A stretch of DNA of 9,560 nucleotides, taken from contig CAJGDF010000052.1 in assembly GCA_904502105.1 (NCBI GenBank), positions 1 to 9,560 of the forward strand. The letters are read 5' to 3'. Under the pieces are notes generated by a model. That model had not been told where the DNA came from and made no database searches. It was given only the letters and a program-made list of their open reading frames with translations. This document shows, in pieces, positions 1 through 6,313 of this stretch (positions are counted from its first letter, which is position 1; the number at the start of each line of letters is the position of its first letter). A program made the translations under genes and the position numbers. This DNA is from an uncultured Clostridia bacterium. GTDB lineage: Bacteria > Bacillota > Clostridia > Oscillospirales > UBA644.

Positions 1-564
1 AGAACCTGTTATATATACCATTAAAGTGAAAATAATTCCTGCAAAAAAATTACTCACAAAATAATAAATTGAACCGTGAACAGCGGCAAAAAAAACAGAA
101 GAAACTAAAATTGCCATAATAGTACGTTCAGTAGACAGTGCAGACAACACAGCACCTCTGAAAAACAATTCTTCAAATATTGCCGGAACAACAGCTACTG
201 TTACAACAGATAGCCACATATTTTCAGAATCAAACATCGCAAAAGAACTGTTCGGAACTGTTGTACCAAACAGATCTAAAACCGTAATAGTCAAAAGGTT
301 GATTAAAAAACCTCCGGATATAACAAGAAAAGTCATATGCCATAACAACTTAAAATCATCGTTTTGAAAGAATTGAAGTCTGAAAAATCTTTTCCTTGAC
401 ATTTTAGGACTTGTCAATTTCAAAAAAAGACTTCCTAAAATAAAAAGTCCAATACTCAATGCAGTATAAACAATCTCTCTGTTTGAAAAATCAAAAAATG
501 AAACGGTTTTCAAGACTATCGCAACAACAGTACAGACACCGGCCGTTAATACAATTCGTTTCAT
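1..564 (-). CDS. CPBP family intramembrane metalloprotease (type II CAAX protease-like), C-terminus cut by the window edge
   Basis: I translated this frame by hand from the ATG at 562-564; it stays open for 188 codons to the window edge, so the C-terminus is missing. The protein is strongly hydrophobic with several membrane spans (about residues 5-23, 32-50, 76-97, 117-130, 148-165, 170-187). It carries the CPBP/Abi signatures: EELFFRG at residues 131-137 (paired Glu plus Arg), then FAAVHGS at 159-165 with the motif-2 His163, and Asn172 in the following helix. Family members are membrane-embedded glutamic/metal-type proteases; bacterial roles include prenyl-protein processing, bacteriocin self-immunity and peptide maturation, and nothing here identifies the substrate. 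The start overlaps the stop of the cyclo-ligase gene as ATGA, and AAAAGG lies about 10 nt upstream, so translational coupling is likely. It is the third gene of a DJ-1/cyclo-ligase/CPBP cluster. Family assignment is confident; function is not. Confidence 0.9.
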   Translation of the reverse strand, partial: MKRIVLTAGVCTVVAIVLKTVSFFDFSNREIVYTALSIGLFILGSLFLKLTSPKMSRKRFFRLQFFQNDDFKLLWHMTFLVISGGFLINLLTITVLDLFGTTVPNSSFAMFDSENMWLSVVTVAVVPAIFEELFFRGAVLSALSTERTIMAILVSSVFFAAVHGSIYYFVSNFFAGIIFTLMVYITGS

Positions 565-1127
565 AAAGATATAACCTTTTTTTCCGTAACAATAATATCA
601 ACGGAAATATCGTATCTGCCTCTCGGTAAAGATTCAGCCATAAAAGATGAATAACATAAACCAATTTTAGTACCCAGGAAATCAGGTAAAAAACGATCAT
701 AGAAACCTTTTCCGTATCCGAGACGAAAACCTTTTGAGTCATAAGCCATTGCAGGTACAATTATAATATCCGAAGGCTGGGGTTTATATATTTCAGTCTC
801 ATTCATCGGAGCTTTAATGTTAAATGCATCACTGACAAGTTCATCGGGAGAATTAACTTTATAAAAAGACATTTGAGAATTTTCATAACACTTCGGAAAA
901 TAACATGATTTTCCGGCTTTTAATGCTTTTTCAAAAATATCAAATGTTGAAATTTCGGTATCGGTAGAAGCATAAAACAAAATCTGGTTTGCATATCTGT
1001 ATGATAGCATATTAAGAAATCTTTTTGTTATGCTTTCATCGAGTTTGCTTTTTTCCTGTAAAGACAAAGCTTTTCTTTTTTCAGAATACTGTGCGCGAAG
1101 TTCGTTTTTATAAGTTCTTATATCCAT
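561..1127 (-). CDS. 5-formyltetrahydrofolate cyclo-ligase (MTHFS)
   Basis: A cytosolic enzyme of one-carbon metabolism: it converts 5-formyl-THF plus ATP to 5,10-methenyl-THF, recovering the folate stored or formed by side reaction of serine hydroxymethyltransferase. The 188-residue length is typical. The N-terminus has the basic helix expected of the family (Lys/Arg-rich, residues 7-20), then FYAS and E58 at 51-60 in the substrate region. The diagnostic glycine-rich ATP/phosphate stretch is at 124-147: VPAMAYD, GFRLGYGKG, FYDRFL. The C-terminal PRGRYD..VDIIVTE segment (168-182) matches the family, but the position before Asp173 is Tyr where I recall His being usual. The start is 3 nt after the DJ-1 stop and no good Shine-Dalgarno lies close (only a distant AAAGAGA), so translation probably depends on coupling to the upstream gene. 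Its stop overlaps the CPBP start. Confidence 0.95.
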   Translation of the reverse strand: MDIRTYKNELRAQYSEKRKALSLQEKSKLDESITKRFLNMLSYRYANQILFYASTDTEISTFDIFEKALKAGKSCYFPKCYENSQMSFYKVNSPDELVSDAFNIKAPMNETEIYKPQPSDIIIVPAMAYDSKGFRLGYGKGFYDRFLPDFLGTKIGLCYSSFMAESLPRGRYDISVDIIVTEKKVISL

Positions 1128-1130
1128 AAT

Positions 1131-1667
1131 TTAGTAAATTTTCTCTTTAACTGTTTGTGCAATATTGCTGTCTTTTAATGAAGAAGCTAAAGCATAGCCA
1201 AATTCATAAGCAGCACCTGCACCTTTTGCTGTTATTATTTTTTCGTTACAAGCAATGCGTTCGTTGATCACGTCTGCACCTAAAAGATATTCTTCAAATC
1301 CGGGATAACATGTTGCTTTTAAACCTTTAAGCAGACCTCTTTTACCGAGAATTGACGGAGCAGCGCATATTGCACCAATAAGGAGATCATTATCTGTTGC
1401 ATATTTCAAAATATAATCTGTTTTATCTGATTTATCAAGATTTTCGGTGCCGAGCCCACCACCGGGAAAAACAACACATTCCGCATTTGTTAAATCCAAT
1501 GAATCAACATTGATATCACATATTACCTTAATTCCATGAGCACCTTCAACAACATTGTCGGTTGAAAATGAAACAAGTTTGCAGTCAAGTCCGCATCTTG
1601 TTAAAATATCAAAAGGAACAAGTGCTTCGGCCTCTTCAAAGCCGTTTGCCATCATAAAATAGACCAT
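1131..1667 (-). CDS. DJ-1/PfpI family protein (YajL/DJ-1-like)
   Basis: A 178-residue single-domain protein of the class I glutamine amidotransferase-like fold. The nucleophile elbow is GAICAAPSIL with Cys101, and the conserved acid that tunes the cysteine in DJ-1 (Glu18 there) corresponds to Glu14 in FEEAEAL. The VVFPGGGLGTENL loop (65-77) and CYPGFEE (120-126) are as in YajL-type members, which lack the His found after the elbow in PfpI proteases. The usual C-terminal GPG turn reads GAGAAYEFG (149-157). Family members are reported as methylglyoxal-handling or oxidative-stress proteins; the deglycase activity is disputed in the literature, so only a redox/electrophile-stress role is inferred. 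AAGGAG precedes the ATG by about 10 nt. It heads a compact cluster with the cyclo-ligase and the CPBP protease, 46 nt after the SGNH-like gene; a hairpin set lies in that gap. Confidence 0.92.
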   Translation of the reverse strand: MVYFMMANGFEEAEALVPFDILTRCGLDCKLVSFSTDNVVEGAHGIKVICDINVDSLDLTNAECVVFPGGGLGTENLDKSDKTDYILKYATDNDLLIGAICAAPSILGKRGLLKGLKATCYPGFEEYLLGADVINERIACNEKIITAKGAGAAYEFGYALASSLKDSNIAQTVKEKIY

Positions 1668-1696
1668 TTTTTAATTTCTCCTTTTTGCTTTAATAA

Positions 1697-1732
1697 AAGG
1701 TTGCCCTCCAACCTTACTGAATAAGGTTGGAG
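1697..1732 (-). terminator. Overlapping alternative hairpins at the end of the SGNH-like gene (possible attenuator/terminator)
   Basis: Read on the minus strand, three complementary blocks follow each other: CTCCAACCTT (1732-1723), AAGGTTGGAG (1715-1706) and CAACCTT (1703-1697). Block 2 can pair with block 1 (10-bp stem, 7-nt loop, spanning the TAA stop of the SGNH-like gene) or with block 3 (7-bp stem, 5-nt loop, followed by a T-rich TTATT). The two folds exclude each other. The second looks like a weak intrinsic terminator and the first like an antiterminator. This is seen directly in the sequence; regulatory function is inference. It separates the MBOAT/SGNH pair from the DJ-1 cluster. Confidence 0.5.
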
Positions 1733-3723
1733 AGGTATTTTTCGGATATTTCAAATACAACGATATCGGGGGCTTCATTTATAAGCTCTCTTGTTGTCCA
1801 TTCACCATCATTAAGAATAAAACTTACATTGCTGAATGCCTCTGAGATAAAGGGTATTGCGGTAACGAGAGCCTCATCATGAATAACAACAACATGCTTA
1901 TCATTCAATGCATTTTTATTTGTTGTGTTTATATAATTTTCGGTACGGTACATTTCATTTTTCTCTGTAAGTTCCTCGATAACACCGTTACCGAAAAGCA
2001 TATTCACATCAGGGATAACAGGAGTTATTGTTTCACTGTTTGACTTGAAGGGATTGACCTGAGCAGTTGTTATCTGAACATTATTCTTTCTTGATTTTTT
2101 GAAAGAATAATCGTATTCTTTATAACTGTCACCGTAACCCATGAGCATCGCAAGACTCTTCATCTTAGTTTCAGCAACTTCAATTTCGTAGGAATCAAGA
2201 TCAAGAGTTTCGATAGTTTCATCATTTGCTGCAATTTCAGCAAGAAGAAGATTTGTTGTTGTAAACGCACCGTAACTGTTAAGATAATTATCTGTTTTGA
2301 AGAAAACATCTCTATCGTACGCCGCAGACATAAGCTGATCTCTGATTTCAACAATATTCATATCAGAATATTTCCAGAGATAGTCATAAACCTGGGTAAG
2401 ACGATCTTCTCTGTCCATTCTTCTTACAGAAGAAGGCATCATATTTTCATAAACAGCACTCTTGTCGGGAATGATCAGCACATACATACTGATACCCTGT
2501 GCATTGAGAATTTTCTCGTAACCGAGAAGAGTATCTTTGATACTTATAAGATTTTCTTTAGTAAAAGAATTCATTCTCTTATATGTTGTAAGTTCATCAA
2601 CACTGAAAAGCCAGTTATTTTTACCGATAACAACATCTTCATACTGAGAATCAGCAAAAAGAAATGTTTTAAGATTTGAATATGATGTTGAAAGCAACGT
2701 ATTCAGAGGATACTGATTTTCAAACTGGTCAACAGCCTCATCGGAATACTGCATAAAACGTGCAATTTTAAAATCAGGCGCCTGATAATCTTCGGGAAGA
2801 TCTGATGCAAAGAAAACACCTGAAAGAATAGAGGCACTGATAACAAGTCCGATAGACGCAACTGTAATTATTTCGGATATATTTGCTTTTTGTTTTGATT
2901 TAACAAATCTGATAATGCTTATTATAACGCAAAGAACAAATATTATCAAAACAGCTATCGTCTTTATAAAATAGTCGGACGTTCCGGAAGGAGCAATACC
3001 TAAACCAAACAAAAGAATAAGAGCAAAAGCAGCTACAAAAAGAGCATAGAGAATAAATTCCGGTGTTAAGTACCAATTTTTAACATCACCTTTGATCATC
3101 TTAACAATCAAAAGTATACCGAACATTATCGCAAGAGCTAAAGCTGAAGATATTATAACAAGAGTCGGGCGACCGTTTGTTACATTTATAGGCTGAGAGT
3201 TTGTGAAATAAGAACCGATCTTTGTTGCTTTAATAGCAGCATAACCATCTCTGTCGGTAAAATTGGACATCTGAGAAACGATATCAAATACAGAACCGAT
3301 CTTATCGTATGTTAATTTCAACTCGCGGGAAAATGATTCGATATTAATGCTTCTGATAGCAAAAGATACATTTCTCTGTGTACCGAGAGAAAACTTAAGA
3401 AAAGAAATACGATCTGCAGGAACTTCAAAAGTTACTGTCTGAAAAGCATTCTGACCTTTAACGGAAACGGTCTGCTTATTAAGATCGTCAAAACGGCTGC
3501 CTGACTGGTTATCATAATACAGTGTGAAGGTATCGCTGACAGTTGTTTTAATATCAAGAGATACGGTATATGTAAGACCGTCTGCATTTTCACCTAAAAG
3601 AGGATTTACCGCAAGGAAATAAATCAAAACGGTAGAAATAATAAAAACACCAATGAAAATGCCAAATTCTATAAGTTTTTTCTTATTGAGAACAATATCG
3701 TGATTTTCTAAAAATTCAAACAT
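1714..3723 (-). CDS. Membrane protein with extracytoplasmic AlgJ/AlgX/DHHW-like (SGNH-fold) domain, apparently catalytically degenerate
   Basis: A 669-residue protein. Five membrane helices are visible (about 17-40, 186-209, 223-245, 252-273, 284-307). Lys/Arg-rich loops at 12-18, 208-216 and 272-279 place the N-terminus inside and both large domains outside. Residues 41-185 look like a beta-sandwich ectodomain (alternating hydrophobic strands, QTVTFEVPADRISFLKF at 95-111). Residues 310-669 resemble acetyltransferase-partner SGNH proteins: IGKNNWLFSVD (366-376), VLIIPDKSAVYENMMP (415-430), FFKTDNY..YGAF (474-487), VVVIHDEAL (611-619) and PDIVVFEISEKY (652-663). In active AlgJ/AlgX/DHHW proteins I expect D-x-H-W at 478-481 and D-S after the beta strand at 616-617; here they are D-N-Y-L and D-E, so His and the nucleophilic Ser are absent. 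The start is supported by AGGAGGGG 7 nt upstream, overlapping the MBOAT stop. It probably works with that MBOAT in surface-glycan modification, or as a structural or binding partner. Confidence 0.75.
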   Translation of the reverse strand: MFEFLENHDIVLNKKKLIEFGIFIGVFIISTVLIYFLAVNPLLGENADGLTYTVSLDIKTTVSDTFTLYYDNQSGSRFDDLNKQTVSVKGQNAFQTVTFEVPADRISFLKFSLGTQRNVSFAIRSINIESFSRELKLTYDKIGSVFDIVSQMSNFTDRDGYAAIKATKIGSYFTNSQPINVTNGRPTLVIISSALALAIMFGILLIVKMIKGDVKNWYLTPEFILYALFVAAFALILLFGLGIAPSGTSDYFIKTIAVLIIFVLCVIISIIRFVKSKQKANISEIITVASIGLVISASILSGVFFASDLPEDYQAPDFKIARFMQYSDEAVDQFENQYPLNTLLSTSYSNLKTFLFADSQYEDVVIGKNNWLFSVDELTTYKRMNSFTKENLISIKDTLLGYEKILNAQGISMYVLIIPDKSAVYENMMPSSVRRMDREDRLTQVYDYLWKYSDMNIVEIRDQLMSAAYDRDVFFKTDNYLNSYGAFTTTNLLLAEIAANDETIETLDLDSYEIEVAETKMKSLAMLMGYGDSYKEYDYSFKKSRKNNVQITTAQVNPFKSNSETITPVIPDVNMLFGNGVIEELTEKNEMYRTENYINTTNKNALNDKHVVVIHDEALVTAIPFISEAFSNVSFILNDGEWTTRELINEAPDIVVFEISEKYLSNLIQ

Positions 3724-3730
3724 TATCTAT

Positions 3731-3738
3731 CCCCTCCT
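3731..3738 (-). promoter_or_regulatory. Ribosome binding site of the SGNH-like gene overlapping the MBOAT stop codon
   Basis: On the minus strand AGGAGGGG lies 7 nt before the ATG at 3723, and its first A is the last base of the MBOAT TAA stop (3738-3740). A ribosome ending MBOAT translation is therefore positioned on the next gene's binding site, which argues for coupled, near-stoichiometric production of the two proteins and fixes the start of the 669-residue protein. Confidence 0.8.
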
Positions 3739-5213
3739 TAATAACGGAAATATTCAAACACACCGTTTTCTCCGGAATTAAGAGAAAGAAGAGTGAATGC
3801 AAGAATAAGAGCAACTACTACAGCATAAGCAGGACGGAAAATCTTATCAAACATAGGCAATTTTTCTTTAATTTTAGCATAAAGCTTTGAAAGAAGTGTT
3901 TTTGTGAAAGGAAGGGCAAAAACAAGAGCGATCACACAAATAATGAATGATTCATTATCAAAGAATTCTCTGATACCCATTCTTGTATTGATATAACCGA
4001 AACCTGCCATAGCCTTGAGGAAGGTCCAAAGCTGAGATACAGAATCAACTCGAAGCATCATCCAGCCGAGAATAACAACAGCTACAGCATAAATATTGCC
4101 GAGAACCCTGCCTACTTTGCCGGAGAATTTCTCCTTAATACGCTGTGCTCTTCTTGTTTTTTCTATCATAAGGAAAAAACCGAAATAAATACCTACGAGA
4201 ATTGCAACCCATGATGCCTTATGCCAAATAGCACAGAGGAATATTGTGATTCCCATATTAATATAAACCCATATACGGCTGTTTTCATTATCGCCTACCT
4301 TGCGGTTACCGCCAAGGGGAATATATACATACTCTTTAAACCATTCGGAAATACTGATTCTCCAACGTTTGGTCCAAAAATCGGTAACAGAACGTGCACC
4401 GTACGGATTATTGAATTCTTCCGGAAGAACAAAACCGAACATACGAGCAAGACCGATAGCCATATCGACATAACCTGTAAACTCATAAATAACCTGAAGA
4501 GCAAGGCAAATAACACCTGTCCACGAAATTGCGATGGAAAGACTTGTTTTTGTAAGAGAAAAGATACCATCTACCACAAGTTTAAGGTTGTTTGCAACAA
4601 GAACTATTTTAATAAGACCGATAGAAAATCTTAAAAGACCTTCTGAAATATTCTTGAGATTATGGTCTCTGTTTTCAATCTGAGGAATCATGGAATTATA
4701 TTTCATTGCGGGACCCATGATAAGCTGCGGGAAGAAAGCGAGATAAAGGCCGGTATCTACAAAGCTCTCTCTTCGAGGCGCACCTTTGTAAATATCAACG
4801 CTATGAGAAATAGCCTGAATAGTATAAACAGCAACACCGAAAGGCAAACCGAATTCAACAACGGGAACAAACGAACCGAGCCCCATCCAGAAAAGGGAGA
4901 TAAATTCACGAAGAGAAATGCAAAGAAAAGCGGAGTATCTGAATATAGCGGCTACACCAAGATTAAAAATTATTGAAATAATTAAAAACAGCTTTTTGTT
5001 ACCGCCTTCGCTTTCAGCAATATATTTACCGAAAATGTGGTTAACTATAAGGCTGATTATGAGCATGAAACAATAAACAGGTTCACCCCATGCATAGAAA
5101 ACAAGACTCGAGCCGAGGAGCGCGAGATTTTTGTATTTACACGGTGTTGCATAGTATATAACCAACATCAACGGTAAAAACAGCATAACAAAAGCAGAGG
5201 AGTTAAATTGCAT
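3738..5213 (-). CDS. MBOAT family O-acyltransferase (AlgI/DltB-like), polytopic membrane protein
   Basis: A 491-residue protein with about ten or more membrane spans, the usual AlgI/DltB size. Family landmarks in order: an N-terminal helix followed by YYATPCKYKN (20-29), QAISHSVDIYKG (133-144), YLAFFPQLIMGP (157-168), EFTGYVDMAIGLARMFGF (244-261), EFNNPYGARSVTDFW (266-280), WFKEYVYIPLGGNR (291-304), and IWHKASW (329-335) containing the conserved His331. The C-terminus ends FEYFRY, like the FIYFRF end of AlgI-type proteins. Members move an acyl group across the membrane to a periplasmic or extracellular SGNH partner that modifies a polysaccharide; the next gene encodes such a partner. Oddities: Arg285 occupies the position that is His in the RWHIS motif of AlgI/DltB, Lys follows His331 instead of Gly, and the later HG reads FG (344-345). 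ATG at 5213 is chosen because GGAGG sits 6 nt upstream; a TTG at 5231 lies upstream of that site. Acyl donor and target glycan are unknown. Confidence 0.9.
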   Translation of the reverse strand: MQFNSSAFVMLFLPLMLVIYYATPCKYKNLALLGSSLVFYAWGEPVYCFMLIISLIVNHIFGKYIAESEGGNKKLFLIISIIFNLGVAAIFRYSAFLCISLREFISLFWMGLGSFVPVVEFGLPFGVAVYTIQAISHSVDIYKGAPRRESFVDTGLYLAFFPQLIMGPAMKYNSMIPQIENRDHNLKNISEGLLRFSIGLIKIVLVANNLKLVVDGIFSLTKTSLSIAISWTGVICLALQVIYEFTGYVDMAIGLARMFGFVLPEEFNNPYGARSVTDFWTKRWRISISEWFKEYVYIPLGGNRKVGDNENSRIWVYINMGITIFLCAIWHKASWVAILVGIYFGFFLMIEKTRRAQRIKEKFSGKVGRVLGNIYAVAVVILGWMMLRVDSVSQLWTFLKAMAGFGYINTRMGIREFFDNESFIICVIALVFALPFTKTLLSKLYAKIKEKLPMFDKIFRPAYAVVVALILAFTLLSLNSGENGVFEYFRY

Positions 5214-5219
5214 AAATAA

Positions 5220-5224
5220 CCTCC
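5220..5224 (-). promoter_or_regulatory. Shine-Dalgarno site that fixes the MBOAT start
   Basis: GGAGG on the minus strand, 6 nt before the ATG at 5213. An in-frame TTG at 5229-5231 would add six residues, but it lies upstream of the binding site and so cannot be the start used with it. Confidence 0.85.
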
Positions 5225-5259
5225 AAGACAATAGTCTTTTACCTAAAATTAATCGATTT

Positions 5260-5288
5260 ATTTTATCATAAAATCAGCATATTTGCAA
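5260..5288 (-). promoter_or_regulatory. Sigma-A promoter for the MBOAT/SGNH operon
   Basis: Minus-strand -35 TTGCAA (5288-5283), 17-bp spacer, -10 TAAAAT (5265-5260) preceded by TGA, an extended -10. Transcription should start near 5253, giving a leader of about 40 nt before the ATG at 5213. No other minus-strand promoter of similar quality is visible in the divergent region. Confidence 0.8.
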
Positions 5289-5323
5289 TATCTTTTAATT
5301 GTTATTTTGATGTTTACCGAAAT

Positions 5324-5339
5324 TGTCCAATTTAGGACA
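5324..5339. repeat. Short inverted repeat TGTCC-N6-GGACA (possible operator)
   Basis: A 5-bp perfect dyad, TGTCC (5324-5328) and GGACA (5335-5339), with a 6-bp AT spacer. It is the only GC-containing dyad in an otherwise AT-rich divergent region and lies about 36 bp upstream of the MBOAT -35 box. It could be a regulator site for either gene. The arms are short enough that chance is a real alternative. Confidence 0.35.
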
Positions 5340-5470
5340 TAAGTTTAACATATTTTAAAGCGTTTTTCATGCCGTATTTTAACATAAAATTTGCATTTTC
5401 TCTACCTGCTGTCACATTCTCGGATATAGTCGAATAAAATGTAGTAAACCAATTACGGAGGTAATATAAA

Positions 5471-6262
5471 ATGCAAAAAAATGAAAACGTTTGCGATAAA
5501 AACACTCGCGAAACCGTTTGTATAAATGTAGACAGAGTCTACGATTCATGTAAAGATAAAGATTGTGCGACAGATCTTCGCGTCTATGTCACACCGCAAA
5601 CTCAGACCCTGTTGGATTGTGCGGTTAACGTTAAACCGGTGTCTGCAGAAATTCTCTGGACATATATAGATATTGAGGCCCTTCCTTTCAATAAAGGATT
5701 TTACACGTTAGATATTAAATATTTCTTTAAAACCTATTTCGATCTTTACACCGGTCTGATACGGCCGACAAAGATTGAAGGGCTTGCATCTTACGATAAA
5801 CGAGTAATCCTCTTTGGCAGCGAAGGCGGCGCAAGTATATATTCTTCACTTTATGTTCCGACAAAGCACGATACAGACTTTATGATGCGATCGAATCTGC
5901 CTAAAGCAAGCGTTGAAGTCGTCCCCCCTATTATGCTTTCAGCTAAAATTGTTGATGCCTGTGTTCCCTGCGGATGCTGCCAGTGTGATGTAGCATCTAT
6001 TCCCGAACCTGTATGCGCTTGCTTTGACGGCCCTATTCAGGATGCACGTAACGGAAATAACCTCTATACAACACTCGGAATTTTCTCAATTGTACGCCTA
6101 ATGAGAGAAGTACAACTCGTCGTCCCGTCTTATGATTTCTGTATTCCGCATAAAGAATGCTGCAGTCCTACCGATGATGACCCCTGTACACTCTTCAATA
6201 ACATGGATTTCCCCAATGACGAATTTTTCCCACCCGCTCAAAGGGATAATTGCAACTGTTAA
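5471..6262 (+). CDS. Cysteine-rich protein of unknown function, possibly spore- or surface-associated
   Basis: A 263-residue protein and the only plus-strand gene. ACGGAGG lies 9 nt before the ATG. It has 18 cysteines in clusters: C8, C17, C27, C32 and C50 at the N-terminus; C164, C167, C169, C170 and C172 (VDACVPCGCCQC); C182 and C184; then C224, C230, C231, C239, C261 and C263, ending NCNC. The central part (about 55-160) has no Cys and looks beta-rich, with DSCKDKDCATDLRVYV (25-40) before it. There is no signal peptide and no membrane segment, so a cytosolically made, non-secreted protein is expected. I have an impression that proteins with the DSCxDKDC..DLRVY pattern recur in Clostridia as hypothetical proteins, but I cannot name a family. 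Cysteine clusters without export signals fit metal binding or disulfide/self-assembly as in spore coat or exosporium proteins; both are inference. It stands alone between a divergent operon and a convergent transporter. Confidence 0.85.
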   Translation: MQKNENVCDKNTRETVCINVDRVYDSCKDKDCATDLRVYVTPQTQTLLDCAVNVKPVSAEILWTYIDIEALPFNKGFYTLDIKYFFKTYFDLYTGLIRPTKIEGLASYDKRVILFGSEGGASIYSSLYVPTKHDTDFMMRSNLPKASVEVVPPIMLSAKIVDACVPCGCCQCDVASIPEPVCACFDGPIQDARNGNNLYTTLGIFSIVRLMREVQLVVPSYDFCIPHKECCSPTDDDPCTLFNNMDFPNDEFFPPAQRDNCNC

Positions 6263-6280
6263 TTATTTTGTTTATAACAA

Positions 6281-6308
6281 AAAGGACGAAGTTTCGACTT
6301 CGTCCTTT
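6281..6308. terminator. Bidirectional intrinsic terminator between convergent genes
   Basis: A perfect 12-bp stem (6281-6292 with 6297-6308) closed by a TTCG loop, lying between the stop of the cysteine-rich gene (6262) and the stop of the MATE gene (6314). On the minus strand the stem runs into CCTTTTTGTT; on the plus strand it is followed by a looser T-rich tract (TTTCATATTTTCTTTT). It should end transcription from both sides, most strongly for the MATE gene. Confidence 0.88.
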
Positions 6309-6313
6309 CAATT

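Larger units (their letters stand above)
5214..5470. other. Divergent intergenic region between the MBOAT operon and the cysteine-rich gene
   Basis: 257 bp, very AT-rich, no coding sequence. It holds the minus-strand promoter (5260-5288) and an inverted repeat (5324-5339). On the plus strand I find no convincing sigma-A promoter for the cysteine-rich gene. TTGTCC (5323-5328) with TAACAT (5346-5351) at 17 bp is only a 4/6 match at each box. CATAAAAT (5383-5390) resembles a sporulation sigma-E -10 box but lacks a matching -35. ACGGAGG (5455-5461) is the plus-strand ribosome binding site. Confidence 0.6.

Noticed and set aside
491..760. 89-codon minus-strand frame across the cyclo-ligase/CPBP junction
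   Set aside because: It is out of frame with two recognised genes whose family motifs account for the same DNA.
1668..1760. A separate sigma-A promoter just upstream of the DJ-1 gene
   Set aside because: No -35/-10 pair with acceptable spacing was found in the gap or the end of the preceding gene, so cotranscription past the hairpins is the simpler view.
4221..4976. Plus-strand open frames of 137 and 104 codons inside the MBOAT gene
   Set aside because: They are antisense to a clearly coding membrane protein, have no family features and no good ribosome binding sites.
5214..5231. TTG start extending the MBOAT protein by six residues
   Set aside because: The TTG lies upstream of the GGAGG binding site that serves the ATG at 5213.
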